A stretch of DNA of 19,931 bases from Verrucomicrobia bacterium UBA4286 (GCA_002395905.1 DGVK01000139.1:13772-33702); one strand, 5' to 3'; shown: positions 1 through 7,622, numbered from the stretch's first letter. Made by a program: numbers and translations. The notes: generated by a model not told the origin, from the sequence alone.

Positions 1-536
1 CGCGGGCGCCCGCTCGTGCGCAGCATCACAGGATCGTGGTTCGATTCGAGCGTCGCCACGTCGGCCTCTGCCAGATGAAGCCCGATGGAGTCAAGCGGCG
101 TTCCTATGTCCGTTCCATGGAAGTAGGAGACTCCTTCGGCCCTCACCATGCAGCCTACCGGATCGGACGTGTCGTGGGGGATTGAGAACGAGGATATATC
201 GAACGGACCGACCTTGAAGGTTTGGCCGTTCTCGAACGGAACGAAATCGGCCTCGTCCATTTTCATGCGCCATGCCGTCGATTCGGCGGTCATCATGTTC
301 GCGAAAAGCGGGACGTCGGCGAACTGCTTATGGAACGCCGCCAGCCCGCATATATGGTCGTCGTGACTGTGGGTTATGACGACGCCTTCAAGCGTGTCGA
401 GCGGAATCCCGGCGGCGGCGGCGCGACGGCGCAGCTCGCGGCAGCTAAGGCCGCAGTCGATGAGCAGCGTCCTGCCGCAGCTTTCAATGCAGCAGGCGTT
501 GCCCTTGCTTCCGCTGGCGAGAGATGTTATTCTCAA
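1..536 (-). CDS. MBL-fold metallo-hydrolase, WalJ/YycJ-like (3' part outside window)
   Basis: This is a metallo-beta-lactamase-fold hydrolase of the WalJ/YycJ type, a family of predicted metal-dependent (often exonuclease-like) cytoplasmic enzymes. The first 178 codons are visible; the rest lies beyond position 1. Seen directly: an N-terminus reading RITSLASGSKGN, typical of the family; the di-metal motif HxHxDH (H56, H58, D60, H61, in THSHDDHI); PHDTSDPVG at about 120-128; HGTDIG at 140-145; and the family signature LESNHD at 163-168. The start is a TTG (536-534) overlapping the purD stop as TTGA, with no ATG or GTG near the conserved N-terminus. There is no clear Shine-Dalgarno, so translation probably depends on coupling to purD. 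It is the last visible gene of the scpB-purD operon. The fold and family are secure; the exact substrate is not known from sequence. Confidence 0.88.
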   Translation of the reverse strand, partial: MRITSLASGSKGNACCIESCGRTLLIDCGLSCRELRRRAAAAGIPLDTLEGVVITHSHDDHICGLAAFHKQFADVPLFANMMTAESTAWRMKMDEADFVPFENGQTFKVGPFDISSFSIPHDTSDPVGCMVRAEGVSYFHGTDIGTPLDSIGLHLAEADVATLESNHDPVMLRTSGRP

Positions 537-1831
537 CTTCTGTCGAATGCCCGGTGGGCTATGTCGTTTCTGTGGTAAGCCCTCTGGAACGATATCTCGT
601 TCACGCCGGCGTAGGCCTTGTCCACCGCCTCGCGAAGGTCTGCGCCGAGTCCCGTGACCGACAGAACGCGCCCTCCGGCGGTAAGCACTTTGGAGCCCTC
701 GCTCTTAGTGCCGCAGTGGAAGACCATCGCGCCGACACGTTCGGCGGCGTCGAGCCCGATTATTGGTTTCCCCTTCTCGTATGCGCCGGGGTATCCGCCA
801 GATGCCACGATTACAGTGGCCGCCGCCTGCGGGAGGACGACAACATCCGAGTTCGAAAGACATCCCGTCGCAGCGTTCATGAGCGCGCGGGAGAAGTCGC
901 CGCCGAGTCTCGGCAGGACGGCCTCCGTCTCAGGATCGCCGAAGCGCGCGTTGAACTCCACCACGTTTATGCGCGAGCCGCTCTTGGCGAGCCTTCCGCC
1001 CGCGGGCGTAACCATAAGCCCCGCATAAAGTATCCCGCGATACACGACGCCGCGCTCGGCCAGCTCGCGCACCACAGGCATGATTATCCTGTCGCGTATC
1101 TCCGGCAGCATGTCGTCTGTCACGACGGGCGCCGGCGAATACGCGCCCATGCCGCCCGTATTCGGGCCGCGGTCGCCGTCGAATATGCGCTTGTGGTCCT
1201 GCGAACTCGGCAGGAGAACCGCGCTCTCGCCGTCAACCAGCGCAAGTATCGAGCATTCCTCCCCGTCGAGGAACTCCTCTATCAGAACCTCCGCGCCGGC
1301 GTCGCCGAACTTGTTCGCGACAAGCATGTCGTCGATAGCGTCCTCGGCCTGGCTGCGCGTCTCGGCGACGACCACGCCTTTCCCCGCCGCGAGGCCGTCC
1401 GCCTTTATTACGACGGGAAGACCGAAATCCCCGAGCGCCTCTTTCGCCTTCACCGGGTCGGTGAAGACCTCGGCGCGGCCGGTCGGCACGCCCGCGGCCT
1501 GCATGACCTCTTTTGCGAAACGCTTGGAGCCTTCCATACGCGCGCCCGCCGCGACAGGGCCGAACGCCTTGATGCCCTCCGCTTCGAGAGAATCGACGAG
1601 TCCCGCGACAAGCGGCGCCTCGGGGCCGACGACCACGAGATCCGGCCGCTCGTCGACGCACCACTCGACAATGCCCTCGATGTTTTCGGCGTGAAGCGAC
1701 AGGTTTTTCGCGACCGCCGCAGTGCCCGCGTTGCCCGGCGCACAGTAGAGTTCATGGCGCACGGGGTCCTTCGAAAGCCTCCACGCGATGGCGTGTTCGC
1801 GTCCGCCGCCGCCGACTACAAGAATCTTCAT
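533..1831 (-). CDS. purD: Phosphoribosylamine-glycine ligase (GAR synthetase)
   Basis: GAR synthetase joins glycine to 5-phosphoribosylamine using ATP, the second step of de novo purine synthesis in the cytoplasm. The 432-residue length is normal for PurD. Seen: the N-terminal MKILVVGGGGREHAIAW; YCAPGNAGT at about 29-37; the ATP-grasp loop KADGLAAGKG at 143-152; SSQDHKRIFDGDRGPNTGGMG around 209-229; and the metal/ATP motif NARFGDPETE at 294-303, followed by the C-terminal domain. The ATG has a GGAGG sequence 6 bases upstream, inside the end of the LysM gene, and overlaps that gene's stop as ATGA. Its own stop overlaps the next gene's TTG. It sits fifth in an operon led by scpB, with no purine-specific regulatory element visible nearby, so expression is probably tied to the operon promoter. 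Confidence 0.98.
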   Translation of the reverse strand: MKILVVGGGGREHAIAWRLSKDPVRHELYCAPGNAGTAAVAKNLSLHAENIEGIVEWCVDERPDLVVVGPEAPLVAGLVDSLEAEGIKAFGPVAAGARMEGSKRFAKEVMQAAGVPTGRAEVFTDPVKAKEALGDFGLPVVIKADGLAAGKGVVVAETRSQAEDAIDDMLVANKFGDAGAEVLIEEFLDGEECSILALVDGESAVLLPSSQDHKRIFDGDRGPNTGGMGAYSPAPVVTDDMLPEIRDRIIMPVVRELAERGVVYRGILYAGLMVTPAGGRLAKSGSRINVVEFNARFGDPETEAVLPRLGGDFSRALMNAATGCLSNSDVVVLPQAAATVIVASGGYPGAYEKGKPIIGLDAAERVGAMVFHCGTKSEGSKVLTAGGRVLSVTGLGADLREAVDKAYAGVNEISFQRAYHRNDIAHRAFDRS

Positions 1832-2370
1832 TTTCCACCTCCCTGCTCTACAGGCAGCTTGATCTTCTGCCCTACCTTTAGACTGTCGTTCTTAAGACCG
1901 TTCATCTTGCGTATCTTGTCCACTGTGGTGTTGAACGCGCGCGCGATGAGCCATAGATTGTCGCCGGTGGCGACTACATATTCGCGGTAGGGCCCTTCGC
2001 TTGCGACCGTCGTCTGCGGCGCGGGCTGGACGGCCGGCTTCGGCAGTTTGGCAATACGCGAAGAAAGGTCCTTCACGATCTCGCCGCGCTGCTGCTGGAT
2101 CTCGCGGCGCAGAGCGGCGACCGTCCCTTCAAGCGCCGCTATCCTCGAACTGAGCGCGGCGGTGTCGTCGGACGCGTTTGCGCGCTCCAGCCTGGCGAGG
2201 CGCTGCGCCAGATCGTCAATGTTGTTCTGCAGGACGTCTATCTGTCCCGACACCCTCTGCATCTCCGCGTAGGCCTGCTGCTGGACGAACGAATCGCGTC
2301 CGCCGGGAGCCTGCCCGAATGCATGCGACGCGCATACCGCGCACATCGTGACAATCATAGCTGTTTTCAT
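1828..2370 (-). CDS. Exported coiled-coil protein with C-terminal LysM domain
   Basis: The 180-residue product begins with a signal peptide (MKTAMIVTMCAVCASHAFGQ, likely cut near residue 20). A predicted coiled coil follows (about 28-105, rich in Q, L, A and R heptads), then a Pro-rich linker and one LysM peptidoglycan-binding domain (about 129-174: YVVATGDNLWLIARAFN, MNGLKNDSLKVGQKIKLP). LysM binds glycan strands, so a periplasmic, cell-wall-associated role is inferred; no catalytic domain is present. The second ATG (2370) is preferred over the one at 2379, because the GGAG sequence lies about 11 bases before it but only 2 bases before the upstream ATG. It follows a small membrane-protein gene and overlaps purD by ATGA. 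The coiled-coil plus LysM design resembles envelope scaffold or division-associated proteins, but no specific function can be assigned. Confidence 0.85.
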   Translation of the reverse strand: MKTAMIVTMCAVCASHAFGQAPGGRDSFVQQQAYAEMQRVSGQIDVLQNNIDDLAQRLARLERANASDDTAALSSRIAALEGTVAALRREIQQQRGEIVKDLSSRIAKLPKPAVQPAPQTTVASEGPYREYVVATGDNLWLIARAFNTTVDKIRKMNGLKNDSLKVGQKIKLPVEQGGGK

Positions 2371-2412
2371 GTATCTCATCTCTCTCCATTCATTTTTTCA
2401 CTTTGAATCCGC

Positions 2413-2682
2413 CTATGCCAGCAGAAGCACCAGCCACGCCGCAGCGAACACCGCCGCGCCTGCAAGAAACCTGTTCCGCCTGCGGTCGGCCTCCTCCTGC
2501 CTCACCGTGCGCCCGAACGCGCGCATGCCGCCGCCCGAAAGATAGTGGAAAAGCCTCCAGCCGAACCTCTTCCCGTCCGACGTCTCGCCGCTCGCCTCGT
2601 GGTTCTCCTCAAGAACCCACGGGACCGTAGATCTCGTGTAGGCGTGAGCCGACGCCACAGTGCTGGTGTGGATCGCGCTCAT
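2413..2682 (-). CDS. Small tail-anchored membrane protein, function unknown
   Basis: This 89-residue protein is not recognised. It has a polar N-terminal part (about 1-69, with the basic/acidic stretch RQEEADRRRNR just before the membrane) and a single hydrophobic segment at the extreme C-terminus (FLAGAAVFAAAWLVLLLA, 72-89). This suggests a tail-anchored inner-membrane protein with its N-terminus in the cytoplasm. The ATG overlaps the upstream lipoprotein stop as TGATG, indicating translational coupling; an AGAGGA sequence lies rather far upstream (about 14 bases). It sits between two LysM proteins in the same operon, so a role in the same envelope process is a reasonable guess. The gene is supported by its junctions and by lack of a better frame in the gap, not by homology. 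Confidence 0.65.
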   Translation of the reverse strand: MSAIHTSTVASAHAYTRSTVPWVLEENHEASGETSDGKRFGWRLFHYLSGGGMRAFGRTVRQEEADRRRNRFLAGAAVFAAAWLVLLLA

Positions 2683-3617
2683 CAGGGAAGCTTTATCCTC
2701 TCGCCGGCGTTGACGCGGCCGTCCATCGATATGACAGTCTTGTTGGCGTCGCGTATCTTCGTCCAGGCCGAGCGCCTGCCGTAAAAACGTATCGCGATCT
2801 TGTAAAGCGTATCACCCTCCTGCACGACATACTCCTCCGGCCGCTCCTCGTGGGGCGGCTCGGCGCTCTTCGCCGCAGGCTCGACCGGCTTCGCCTTCTT
2901 CGCCGACACCGCGAACGGCGTCTCGCGGCGCTCGGTCTCCTCTTCGGCGGCAAGCTCCGAGACCTCCGCCGAGAGTTTCGCTCGGTCGAGAGTCTCTTCC
3001 TCCTCTTCGTCAAGAAGATCCTTCGCGCTCGAAAGATCCGGACGCTCCGTCGACTCTTCATCGCCGAGCGAAGTCACGAGCCTGCGCACGCGCTCGCTCT
3101 CGCGCTTCGTCACCGCCACCTCGTGCTGCGCCTCGGCGAGATCCTCGCGCAGCTTCGCATTGTCCGCCACGGCCTTTTCAAGCTCCGCCTTGAGACGCGC
3201 TATCTCGGCCGCGACAGGGCCTTCACCTCCCTTGAGACGTTCGAGAACAGCCGCCGCATACTGGCGCTCGCAGACCTCGGCGCGCTCCTTGGCGAGCGCG
3301 GCCTTGTCGCTCGACGGACTTTGAAGAATATATTCCCTGTACTGGCAGAGCGCCGCCAGATGATCCTGACGGCGGTCCTGAAGAAGCGTCGCCAGCTGGA
3401 AGCGCGCGGAGGCGTTGCCGGGCGTCGCGCGGATGACCTTCTCGAAACCGTCTATCGCGGCGTCGATCCTGCCTGCGGTGTAGTCGGCCATCGCCGCCTG
3501 GTACATATGTCCGGCGCGGTCCTCGCGCAGCTCCTGCCTGGCGATCCTGCCGCACGACGCCAGAAGGAGCGCCATGGCGGAAAGCGACGCGGCTTTCAAA
3601 ACACTAGTCTTCGTCAT
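2682..3617 (-). CDS. LysM lipoprotein with TPR-like and coiled-coil regions
   Basis: The 311-residue product is predicted to be a lipoprotein: MTKTSVLKAASLSAMALLLASC has a lipobox (LASC) with lipidated Cys22. After it come TPR-like helices (about 36-105; ADYTAGRIDAAIDGFEKVI resembles a TPR unit), a long charged coiled coil (about 135-190), an acidic linker with a DEEEEE run, a Lys/Pro/Ala linker, and a C-terminal LysM domain (about 262-311: YVVQEGDTLYKIAIRFYG, RVNAGERIKLP). It is probably membrane-anchored on one side and peptidoglycan-bound on the other, like YbgF/CpoB-type scaffolds, though it is not clearly orthologous to them. The open frame extends 27 codons further upstream, but that part is only the opposite frame of the scpB acidic tail. 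The ATG at 3617 has a GAGGAAG sequence 6 bases upstream and gives a clean lipoprotein signal, so it is chosen. It overlaps scpB by 14 bases. Confidence 0.85.
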   Translation of the reverse strand: MTKTSVLKAASLSAMALLLASCGRIARQELREDRAGHMYQAAMADYTAGRIDAAIDGFEKVIRATPGNASARFQLATLLQDRRQDHLAALCQYREYILQSPSSDKAALAKERAEVCERQYAAAVLERLKGGEGPVAAEIARLKAELEKAVADNAKLREDLAEAQHEVAVTKRESERVRRLVTSLGDEESTERPDLSSAKDLLDEEEEETLDRAKLSAEVSELAAEEETERRETPFAVSAKKAKPVEPAAKSAEPPHEERPEEYVVQEGDTLYKIAIRFYGRRSAWTKIRDANKTVISMDGRVNAGERIKLP

Positions 3618-4431
3618 CGTCGTCTTCCTCGTCGTCAAGTTCTTCTTCATCCTCTTCCTCGTCGTCTTCCTCGTCGTCGAGTTCTTCATCCTCTTCATAT
3701 TCCTCGTTCTCGTCGTCGAGCTCTTCTTCCGCCTCGTCTTCGGCGGGAGACGGCTTTTCCTCTTCCTCTGCCGCCTGCTGAAGCTCCATCTGCGTGACAG
3801 GCTTCTTGTAGGCCGCGGCCTTTTCGCGCGGATTCGAGCGCTGGAGTGTCGGGTCGAGTTCGTTTAGCTGCTGAAGGTTCGCAAGCCCGAAGTGCTCCAG
3901 GAAGAGCGGCGTCGTGCCGTAGAGGAACGGATGCCCGGGAAGTTCCGACCGGCCGACGAGCCTTATCACCTGAAGATCCATAAGCGTCTTTATGTTCGCC
4001 GTCACGTCCACGCCGCGTATCTCTTCTATCTCGCTCTTTGTTATCGGCTGGCGGTACGCGATGATGGCGAGCGTCTCCAGCGAGGCGCGCCCGAGCCTGC
4101 TTGGGCGGTCGAGCTTGAGCATGGCACGCACGTAACGCCCGCACCCTGGCGAAGTCTGCAGTCTGTATGTTCCGCCGGTGCAGACGAGTTTGAACCCGCA
4201 CCCAGCGACATCAAGAGCCTTTTCGAGCCCCTTGAGCGCGGCATCGATCTCGCGGCCGGTGCAGGTTTTGTAGACTTCCATCACCTCGCGGTTCTCCCCC
4301 TCCTCGGGCTCGACCGCGCGGACAGACTCTCGCAGGTCTGCGGCGGTAAGCGGCGTCTCGCTTGCAAAAAGCAGCGAGCCCACTATCTCCTGCAGGGACT
4401 GAGGCAAAGGAATCTTGACGTCATCGCTCAT
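3604..4431 (-). CDS. scpB: Segregation and condensation protein B with long acidic tail
   Basis: ScpB is the winged-helix kleisin partner that, with ScpA, completes the SMC condensin complex for chromosome compaction and segregation. The first 190 residues match the family: LQEIVGSLLFASETPLTAADL at about 13-33; the second winged helix with LETLAIIAYRQPITKSEIEEIRGVD at 118-142; GRSELPGHPFLYGTTPLFLEHFGL at 160-183. The family is usually about 180-220 residues; here 275, because residues 221-275 are almost only Glu and Asp, encoded by a repetitive GAA/GAG/GAC tract. The gene starts a six-gene operon. A TATAAT lies 8 bases before the ATG and there is no Shine-Dalgarno, so the mRNA may be leaderless. 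No scpA or smc is in the window. Confidence 0.95.
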   Translation of the reverse strand: MSDDVKIPLPQSLQEIVGSLLFASETPLTAADLRESVRAVEPEEGENREVMEVYKTCTGREIDAALKGLEKALDVAGCGFKLVCTGGTYRLQTSPGCGRYVRAMLKLDRPSRLGRASLETLAIIAYRQPITKSEIEEIRGVDVTANIKTLMDLQVIRLVGRSELPGHPFLYGTTPLFLEHFGLANLQQLNELDPTLQRSNPREKAAAYKKPVTQMELQQAAEEEEKPSPAEDEAEEELDDENEEYEEDEELDDEEDDEEEDEEELDDEEDDDDED

Positions 4432-4439
4432 GGGGAAGT

Positions 4440-4448
4440 ATTATACCA
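4440..4448 (-). promoter_or_regulatory. Extended -10 promoter of the scpB operon (likely leaderless)
   Basis: On the minus strand the sequence reads TGGTATAAT, a perfect extended -10 box, with its last base 8 bases before the scpB ATG. No TTGACA-like -35 is visible at 16-18 bases. A start site about 7 bases downstream would fall at the ATG itself, and there is no Shine-Dalgarno sequence, so a leaderless transcript is inferred. Confidence 0.7.
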
Positions 4449-4497
4449 TAAATTTTTCATCGAGGAGGCTTCAGGGATTCCCGGAATCCGCCCCGGG

Positions 4498-5826
4498 CTA
4501 GAACCTCGGGAGTTTGGCAAGCGAGTCGATCCTGCCGCCTTCGCGCGATCGCAGACGCCATATGCGCCCGTGCTCGTCCCTCAGCGCCCGGAGCCGCCCT
4601 TCGTCGCGGCGGTGGCACGCGCAGTCCACGAGGTCGGCCATATAGACGATCTCCTTCGCCCAGTCGTTGCGGTCGGCATAGCGCTCGGCGGCGATCCGGC
4701 AGCCCTGCGCGACGCCGCCGATTTCGTCCAGCACCGCCTGCGTCAGGCCGGGATGCCGCGAATAGCCGTGACCGTTCGCCAGTATGTTGTACAGCTCCGA
4801 GCAGTTCGCCCTCAGCGCGCCGCCGCGCAGATACAGTGTACCCAGCCGCAGAAGAATCCCGCCGAGCGGGGCATCCATCACACAATCGAGTTCGAGCTCT
4901 AGATCCATCTTGGCCGCCTTTGCGCCAGACGCCGCGAACGCTCCGCCGAGAATGATCCCCGGCAGGGAAGCGGCAAGCGGCTGCCAGTGGCCGCCGTCGC
5001 CCCAGTCCGTCACAAGATAGCCTTTTGCGCCGTTGAGCCGTCCGGCGCGCTCTGCGGCCTCCATGTTCTCGCGCATGTTTTCGACGCGGCCCGCAAGCGA
5101 CCGCCAGGACGATGTCCCGGGGCACACGTAGAACTCAAGCCCGGACTCCTTGAACATCGCGCATTCGCGGTCGAACGGGTGGTTTCCCTCATAACCCCAG
5201 TCAAGCGCGATAAGGTCCTTGGGAAGACGCTTCACAATCTCCGGATGGCGGACCGCGATATCCCCCCAGAACATCGGCCGTTTGCCGCGGCGCCGGGCGG
5301 CGTCGCATATCTTCAGAAGAAAGCCGAGATACTCCTCCGGGTCCGATATCTCGAAAGTCTCGTCGCATCCTATATTCACCAGCCGCGAAGTGAAGTTCGG
5401 CAGAAGCTCGTCGAGCAGCGATTCGACAAGTTCGATGGAACCGGGGTTCGCCGGGTCGAGCGTCGTCGGATATTTCTTCACGGCGCCCCACGGCGTTACC
5501 GCGCCTCCTTTGGGGAACCTGGCGAGATGATTGTATTTCGGATGCGTCAACCACCGCTCCATGTGGCCGAAGGTGTTCTGGTTCGCCACGAGTTCAACGC
5601 CCTGCATCTCGCAATAGGCGTCGAGCTTGCGCACCTCCGCCGGAGTAATAGGGTCGGCCTCCTCCCATACCTCGCCGTGCGCGGCATATGCGAACGTATG
5701 CTCGGTGTACAGCTGGAACTGGTTGTACCTGCACCGCGCGAGTATGTCGACAATCTCGCGCAGCGTCCTGAGCGTCGGAACGCGGTCGCGGCTGACGTCC
5801 AGCATGTAGCCGCGGACGTCAAACAT
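4498..5826 (-). CDS. Cytoplasmic GH20-type glycoside hydrolase (beta-N-acetylhexosaminidase-like)
   Basis: The 442-residue protein resembles the catalytic barrel of glycoside hydrolase family 20. It opens with RGYMLDVSRDRVPTLRTL (5-22), continues with LARCRYNQFQLYTEHTF (29-45) and QNTFGHMERW (83-92), and carries the GH20 Asp-Glu catalytic pair in NIGCDETFEI (D155, E156). WGDGGHWQPL at 275-284 is a further conserved Trp-containing strand. Known GH20 enzymes remove terminal GlcNAc or GalNAc by substrate-assisted catalysis. The usual N-terminal GH20b domain is absent and there is no signal peptide, so it probably acts inside the cell on imported oligosaccharides or on recycled wall or glycan fragments. 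The ATG overlaps the mtnN stop by 8 bases without a good Shine-Dalgarno, suggesting coupling. Family is likely; exact sugar specificity is open. Confidence 0.85.
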   Translation of the reverse strand: MFDVRGYMLDVSRDRVPTLRTLREIVDILARCRYNQFQLYTEHTFAYAAHGEVWEEADPITPAEVRKLDAYCEMQGVELVANQNTFGHMERWLTHPKYNHLARFPKGGAVTPWGAVKKYPTTLDPANPGSIELVESLLDELLPNFTSRLVNIGCDETFEISDPEEYLGFLLKICDAARRRGKRPMFWGDIAVRHPEIVKRLPKDLIALDWGYEGNHPFDRECAMFKESGLEFYVCPGTSSWRSLAGRVENMRENMEAAERAGRLNGAKGYLVTDWGDGGHWQPLAASLPGIILGGAFAASGAKAAKMDLELELDCVMDAPLGGILLRLGTLYLRGGALRANCSELYNILANGHGYSRHPGLTQAVLDEIGGVAQGCRIAAERYADRNDWAKEIVYMADLVDCACHRRDEGRLRALRDEHGRIWRLRSREGGRIDSLAKLPRF

Positions 5827-6469
5827 ACGAGAAGAGGGTCGGAACCTCCGCAGCGAGCCTGGCGAGGCAGCGCTTGAGATTGTCTACATACTGCCCTGTC
5901 ATGGCGCCCTTCCCGCGCACGTCCGAAACGCACTTGAACGCCACGCACCTCGCCCCGGCCCTCTCGCAGACCTGTGCCACGGCGGCGCATTCCATATCGC
6001 GCAGAGAGCACGACATTACGTTCGCCAGAAGGTCGTTGTCGGCATCGCTGTCGTTGAAGCGGTCGCCCGTCCCGATCGATTTCGCCGCGAGCTTCCCGGT
6101 CGTCGAGAGCGGGATGTAGGGCGTCGAACGCTCGTCGAGGGTCCCGACCATGGTGCCGTTGACCGCCGAAAGGTCGAAGTCATACTGCACGGCGCTGTCG
6201 ATCTCGAAGATGTCCGCAACCTCGAACGAGGGATCCAGCCCACCCGCGACGCCGATGTTTACAATCGTGTCGGCGCCCGTCTGAAGCGCAAACTGGGCCG
6301 CGGCGGAGGCGTTGACCTTTCCTATGCCGGAAATGACGACCATTGTTTCCTCGCCGCAGAGCCTGCCCCGCACGACGCGGCGGCCGAACTCGCGCGTCTC
6401 GGAAGAGTCTGTGAGATTGTCGAGCACGCACTGCGCCTCGTTTTCCATCGCTATGACAAATGCTTTCAT
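5819..6469 (-). CDS. mtnN: 5'-methylthioadenosine/S-adenosylhomocysteine nucleosidase family protein
   Basis: MTA/SAH nucleosidase cleaves adenine from methylthioadenosine and S-adenosylhomocysteine, clearing inhibitors made by SAM-dependent reactions. The 216-residue protein shows the family landmarks: AMENEAQ with E11 as the acid/base Glu; SGIGKVNAS at 47-55; NIGVAGGLDP at 71-80; the substrate strip SIGTGDRF at 131-138; RDMECAAVAQVC at 157-168 (E160 at the ribose-contacting position); and FKCVSDVRG at 178-186 (D183, adenine N7 contact). A longer frame starts upstream at 6544, but ATG 6469 is chosen because it begins the conserved MKAFVIAMENEA and sits 7 bases after a TATAAT. No Shine-Dalgarno is present. 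It is slightly shorter than the roughly 230-residue enteric enzyme. Other phosphorylase-superfamily nucleosidases (such as futalosine hydrolase) cannot be fully excluded. Confidence 0.9.
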   Translation of the reverse strand: MKAFVIAMENEAQCVLDNLTDSSETREFGRRVVRGRLCGEETMVVISGIGKVNASAAAQFALQTGADTIVNIGVAGGLDPSFEVADIFEIDSAVQYDFDLSAVNGTMVGTLDERSTPYIPLSTTGKLAAKSIGTGDRFNDSDADNDLLANVMSCSLRDMECAAVAQVCERAGARCVAFKCVSDVRGKGAMTGQYVDNLKRCLARLAAEVPTLFSYV

Positions 6470-6476
6470 GGCGAAG

Positions 6477-6485
6477 ATTATACCA
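6477..6485 (-). promoter_or_regulatory. Extended -10 promoter of mtnN (likely leaderless)
   Basis: Minus-strand TGGTATAAT ends 7 bases before the mtnN ATG, with no Shine-Dalgarno between them and no recognisable -35. The layout is the same as at scpB and at the XylR-type regulator, supporting a leaderless mRNA for the mtnN-GH20 pair. Confidence 0.7.
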
Positions 6486-6540
6486 TATTTCCCGGCGGCC
6501 CGTGCAGCATGGCGGCAGGGGAGCCTTCGGCGGCGGCGCG

Positions 6541-7602
6541 TCAAAGCATCTTGGCCGCGACCGCTATGCCTATCGACGCGGCGAGGACTGCAAGACCGGC
6601 CGCGAGAAAGACGCGGGTCTTAAGACCGGTCCCCTTCCATTCGCCGAGGAAAATCCCGGTCAAGGAGGAAAACAGCACGCTCGACCCCATGACGATCGCA
6701 AACGAAATATACGCGATGTCGCCGGCGAAGCTTTCACCCGCCTTCTGGCAGACGAACTGCATCGCCCATATCACACCGGCGAGGCCGCTCCAGAAAACCA
6801 CTCCGGCGGAAGCGGGCCTTACGATCGTCGCGTAGTCGCCGAACGACCCGTTCTTTGCGTTTTCAACGAGGCACCACGCAAGGTTCACGATAAAACCGCC
6901 GAAAAGCACGACCACCAGAACAGGCATGCCGGACCACAGCCTGTCGGCCCCGGCCGCGACCGCGACATCCGCCAGGCTAGTCCTCGCGCCTTCGGCCGTG
7001 ATCCACTCCGCGCCTTGAAGACCGAAGTTCATTCCGGCGGACGCCACACCCGCGACAAGTGCGACGAGGACGCCTTTCTTGAAATTGAATTCGGCGACCG
7101 CCGCCTTCTTGGCCTCTTCGGGAAGCTCGTCTTCCTTTGACTTGCCGGCGAGCCCCACAAACACGATCCCGAGCAGCGAAACGACCACGCTTGCAAGCGT
7201 GACCACGGCGGACCTGTCGGCCACGAGGCTCGCCGCCTGCCCCTTGACGATCGGCGGGATGAGCGTTCCTGTGGCGGAGCAAAGCCCGCACCCGATCGCA
7301 AGCCCCAACCCCACGCCGAGATAGCGGATCATAAGCCCCCACGAAAGGCCGCCTATGCCCCACAGCGCACCGAACCCGGCGCAAAGCGCCAGCGTTCCCG
7401 ACGGCGCCCCGCCGATGACGCCAAACAGATCCGGGACGACAATCAGCGCCAGCGCGACGGGAAACAGCACAAGACCGAAAACGGCATACACCAGCCAATA
7501 GCTTTCGTACCGCCACCCCTTGGCCTTTCTGAACGGAAGAGAAAAAACAGCGCCGGCGAGACCGCCGAGAGCCCAGATCAATGTACCTATTGCAGTGTTC
7601 AT
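6541..7602 (-). CDS. rhaT: L-rhamnose/proton symporter family transporter (RhaT-like)
   Basis: This 353-residue integral membrane protein has about ten hydrophobic segments and matches the RhaT family along its length: an N-terminal helix followed by SLPFRKAKGWRYESYW (20-35, like the APFKKVKKWSWETMW of enteric RhaT), FGALWGIGGLSWGLMIRYLG (76-95), FNFKKGVLVALVAGVASAGM, FGGFIVNLAWCLVENAKNGS, and a C-terminal helix after FLGEWKGTG. RhaT imports rhamnose (or a similar deoxysugar) with a proton. No rhamnose catabolic genes are in the window, so substrate is inferred from family only. The start ATG has GGAG about 7 bases upstream; that Shine-Dalgarno lies within 20 bases of the tRNA-Arg 3' end, implying one shared transcript. 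No clear terminator follows it. Confidence 0.9.
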   Translation of the reverse strand: MNTAIGTLIWALGGLAGAVFSLPFRKAKGWRYESYWLVYAVFGLVLFPVALALIVVPDLFGVIGGAPSGTLALCAGFGALWGIGGLSWGLMIRYLGVGLGLAIGCGLCSATGTLIPPIVKGQAASLVADRSAVVTLASVVVSLLGIVFVGLAGKSKEDELPEEAKKAAVAEFNFKKGVLVALVAGVASAGMNFGLQGAEWITAEGARTSLADVAVAAGADRLWSGMPVLVVVLFGGFIVNLAWCLVENAKNGSFGDYATIVRPASAGVVFWSGLAGVIWAMQFVCQKAGESFAGDIAYISFAIVMGSSVLFSSLTGIFLGEWKGTGLKTRVFLAAGLAVLAASIGIAVAAKML

Positions 7603-7622
7603 ACGCGCTCCGTTGGTAGACT

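Noticed and set aside
524..1990. Long plus-strand open frame (about 488 codons) across purD
   Set aside because: It is the complement of purD, whose protein is unmistakable; the plus-strand translation is Arg/His-rich without domain features. Similar plus-strand frames at 2850-3797, 3892-4902, 4987-5877, 7821-9104 and 10191-11255 are rejected for the same reason.
3618..3698. Upstream extension of the LysM lipoprotein frame with a Lys/Arg/Thr-rich stretch
   Set aside because: It is the alternative frame of the scpB acidic tract; the internal ATG at 3617 has a Shine-Dalgarno and gives an intact lipoprotein signal.
4475..4489. Inverted repeat GGATTCC-C-GGAATCC after the GH20 gene as a terminator
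   Set aside because: A usable RNA hairpin would keep only about 5 pairs, and no T-run follows on the minus strand; too weak to call.
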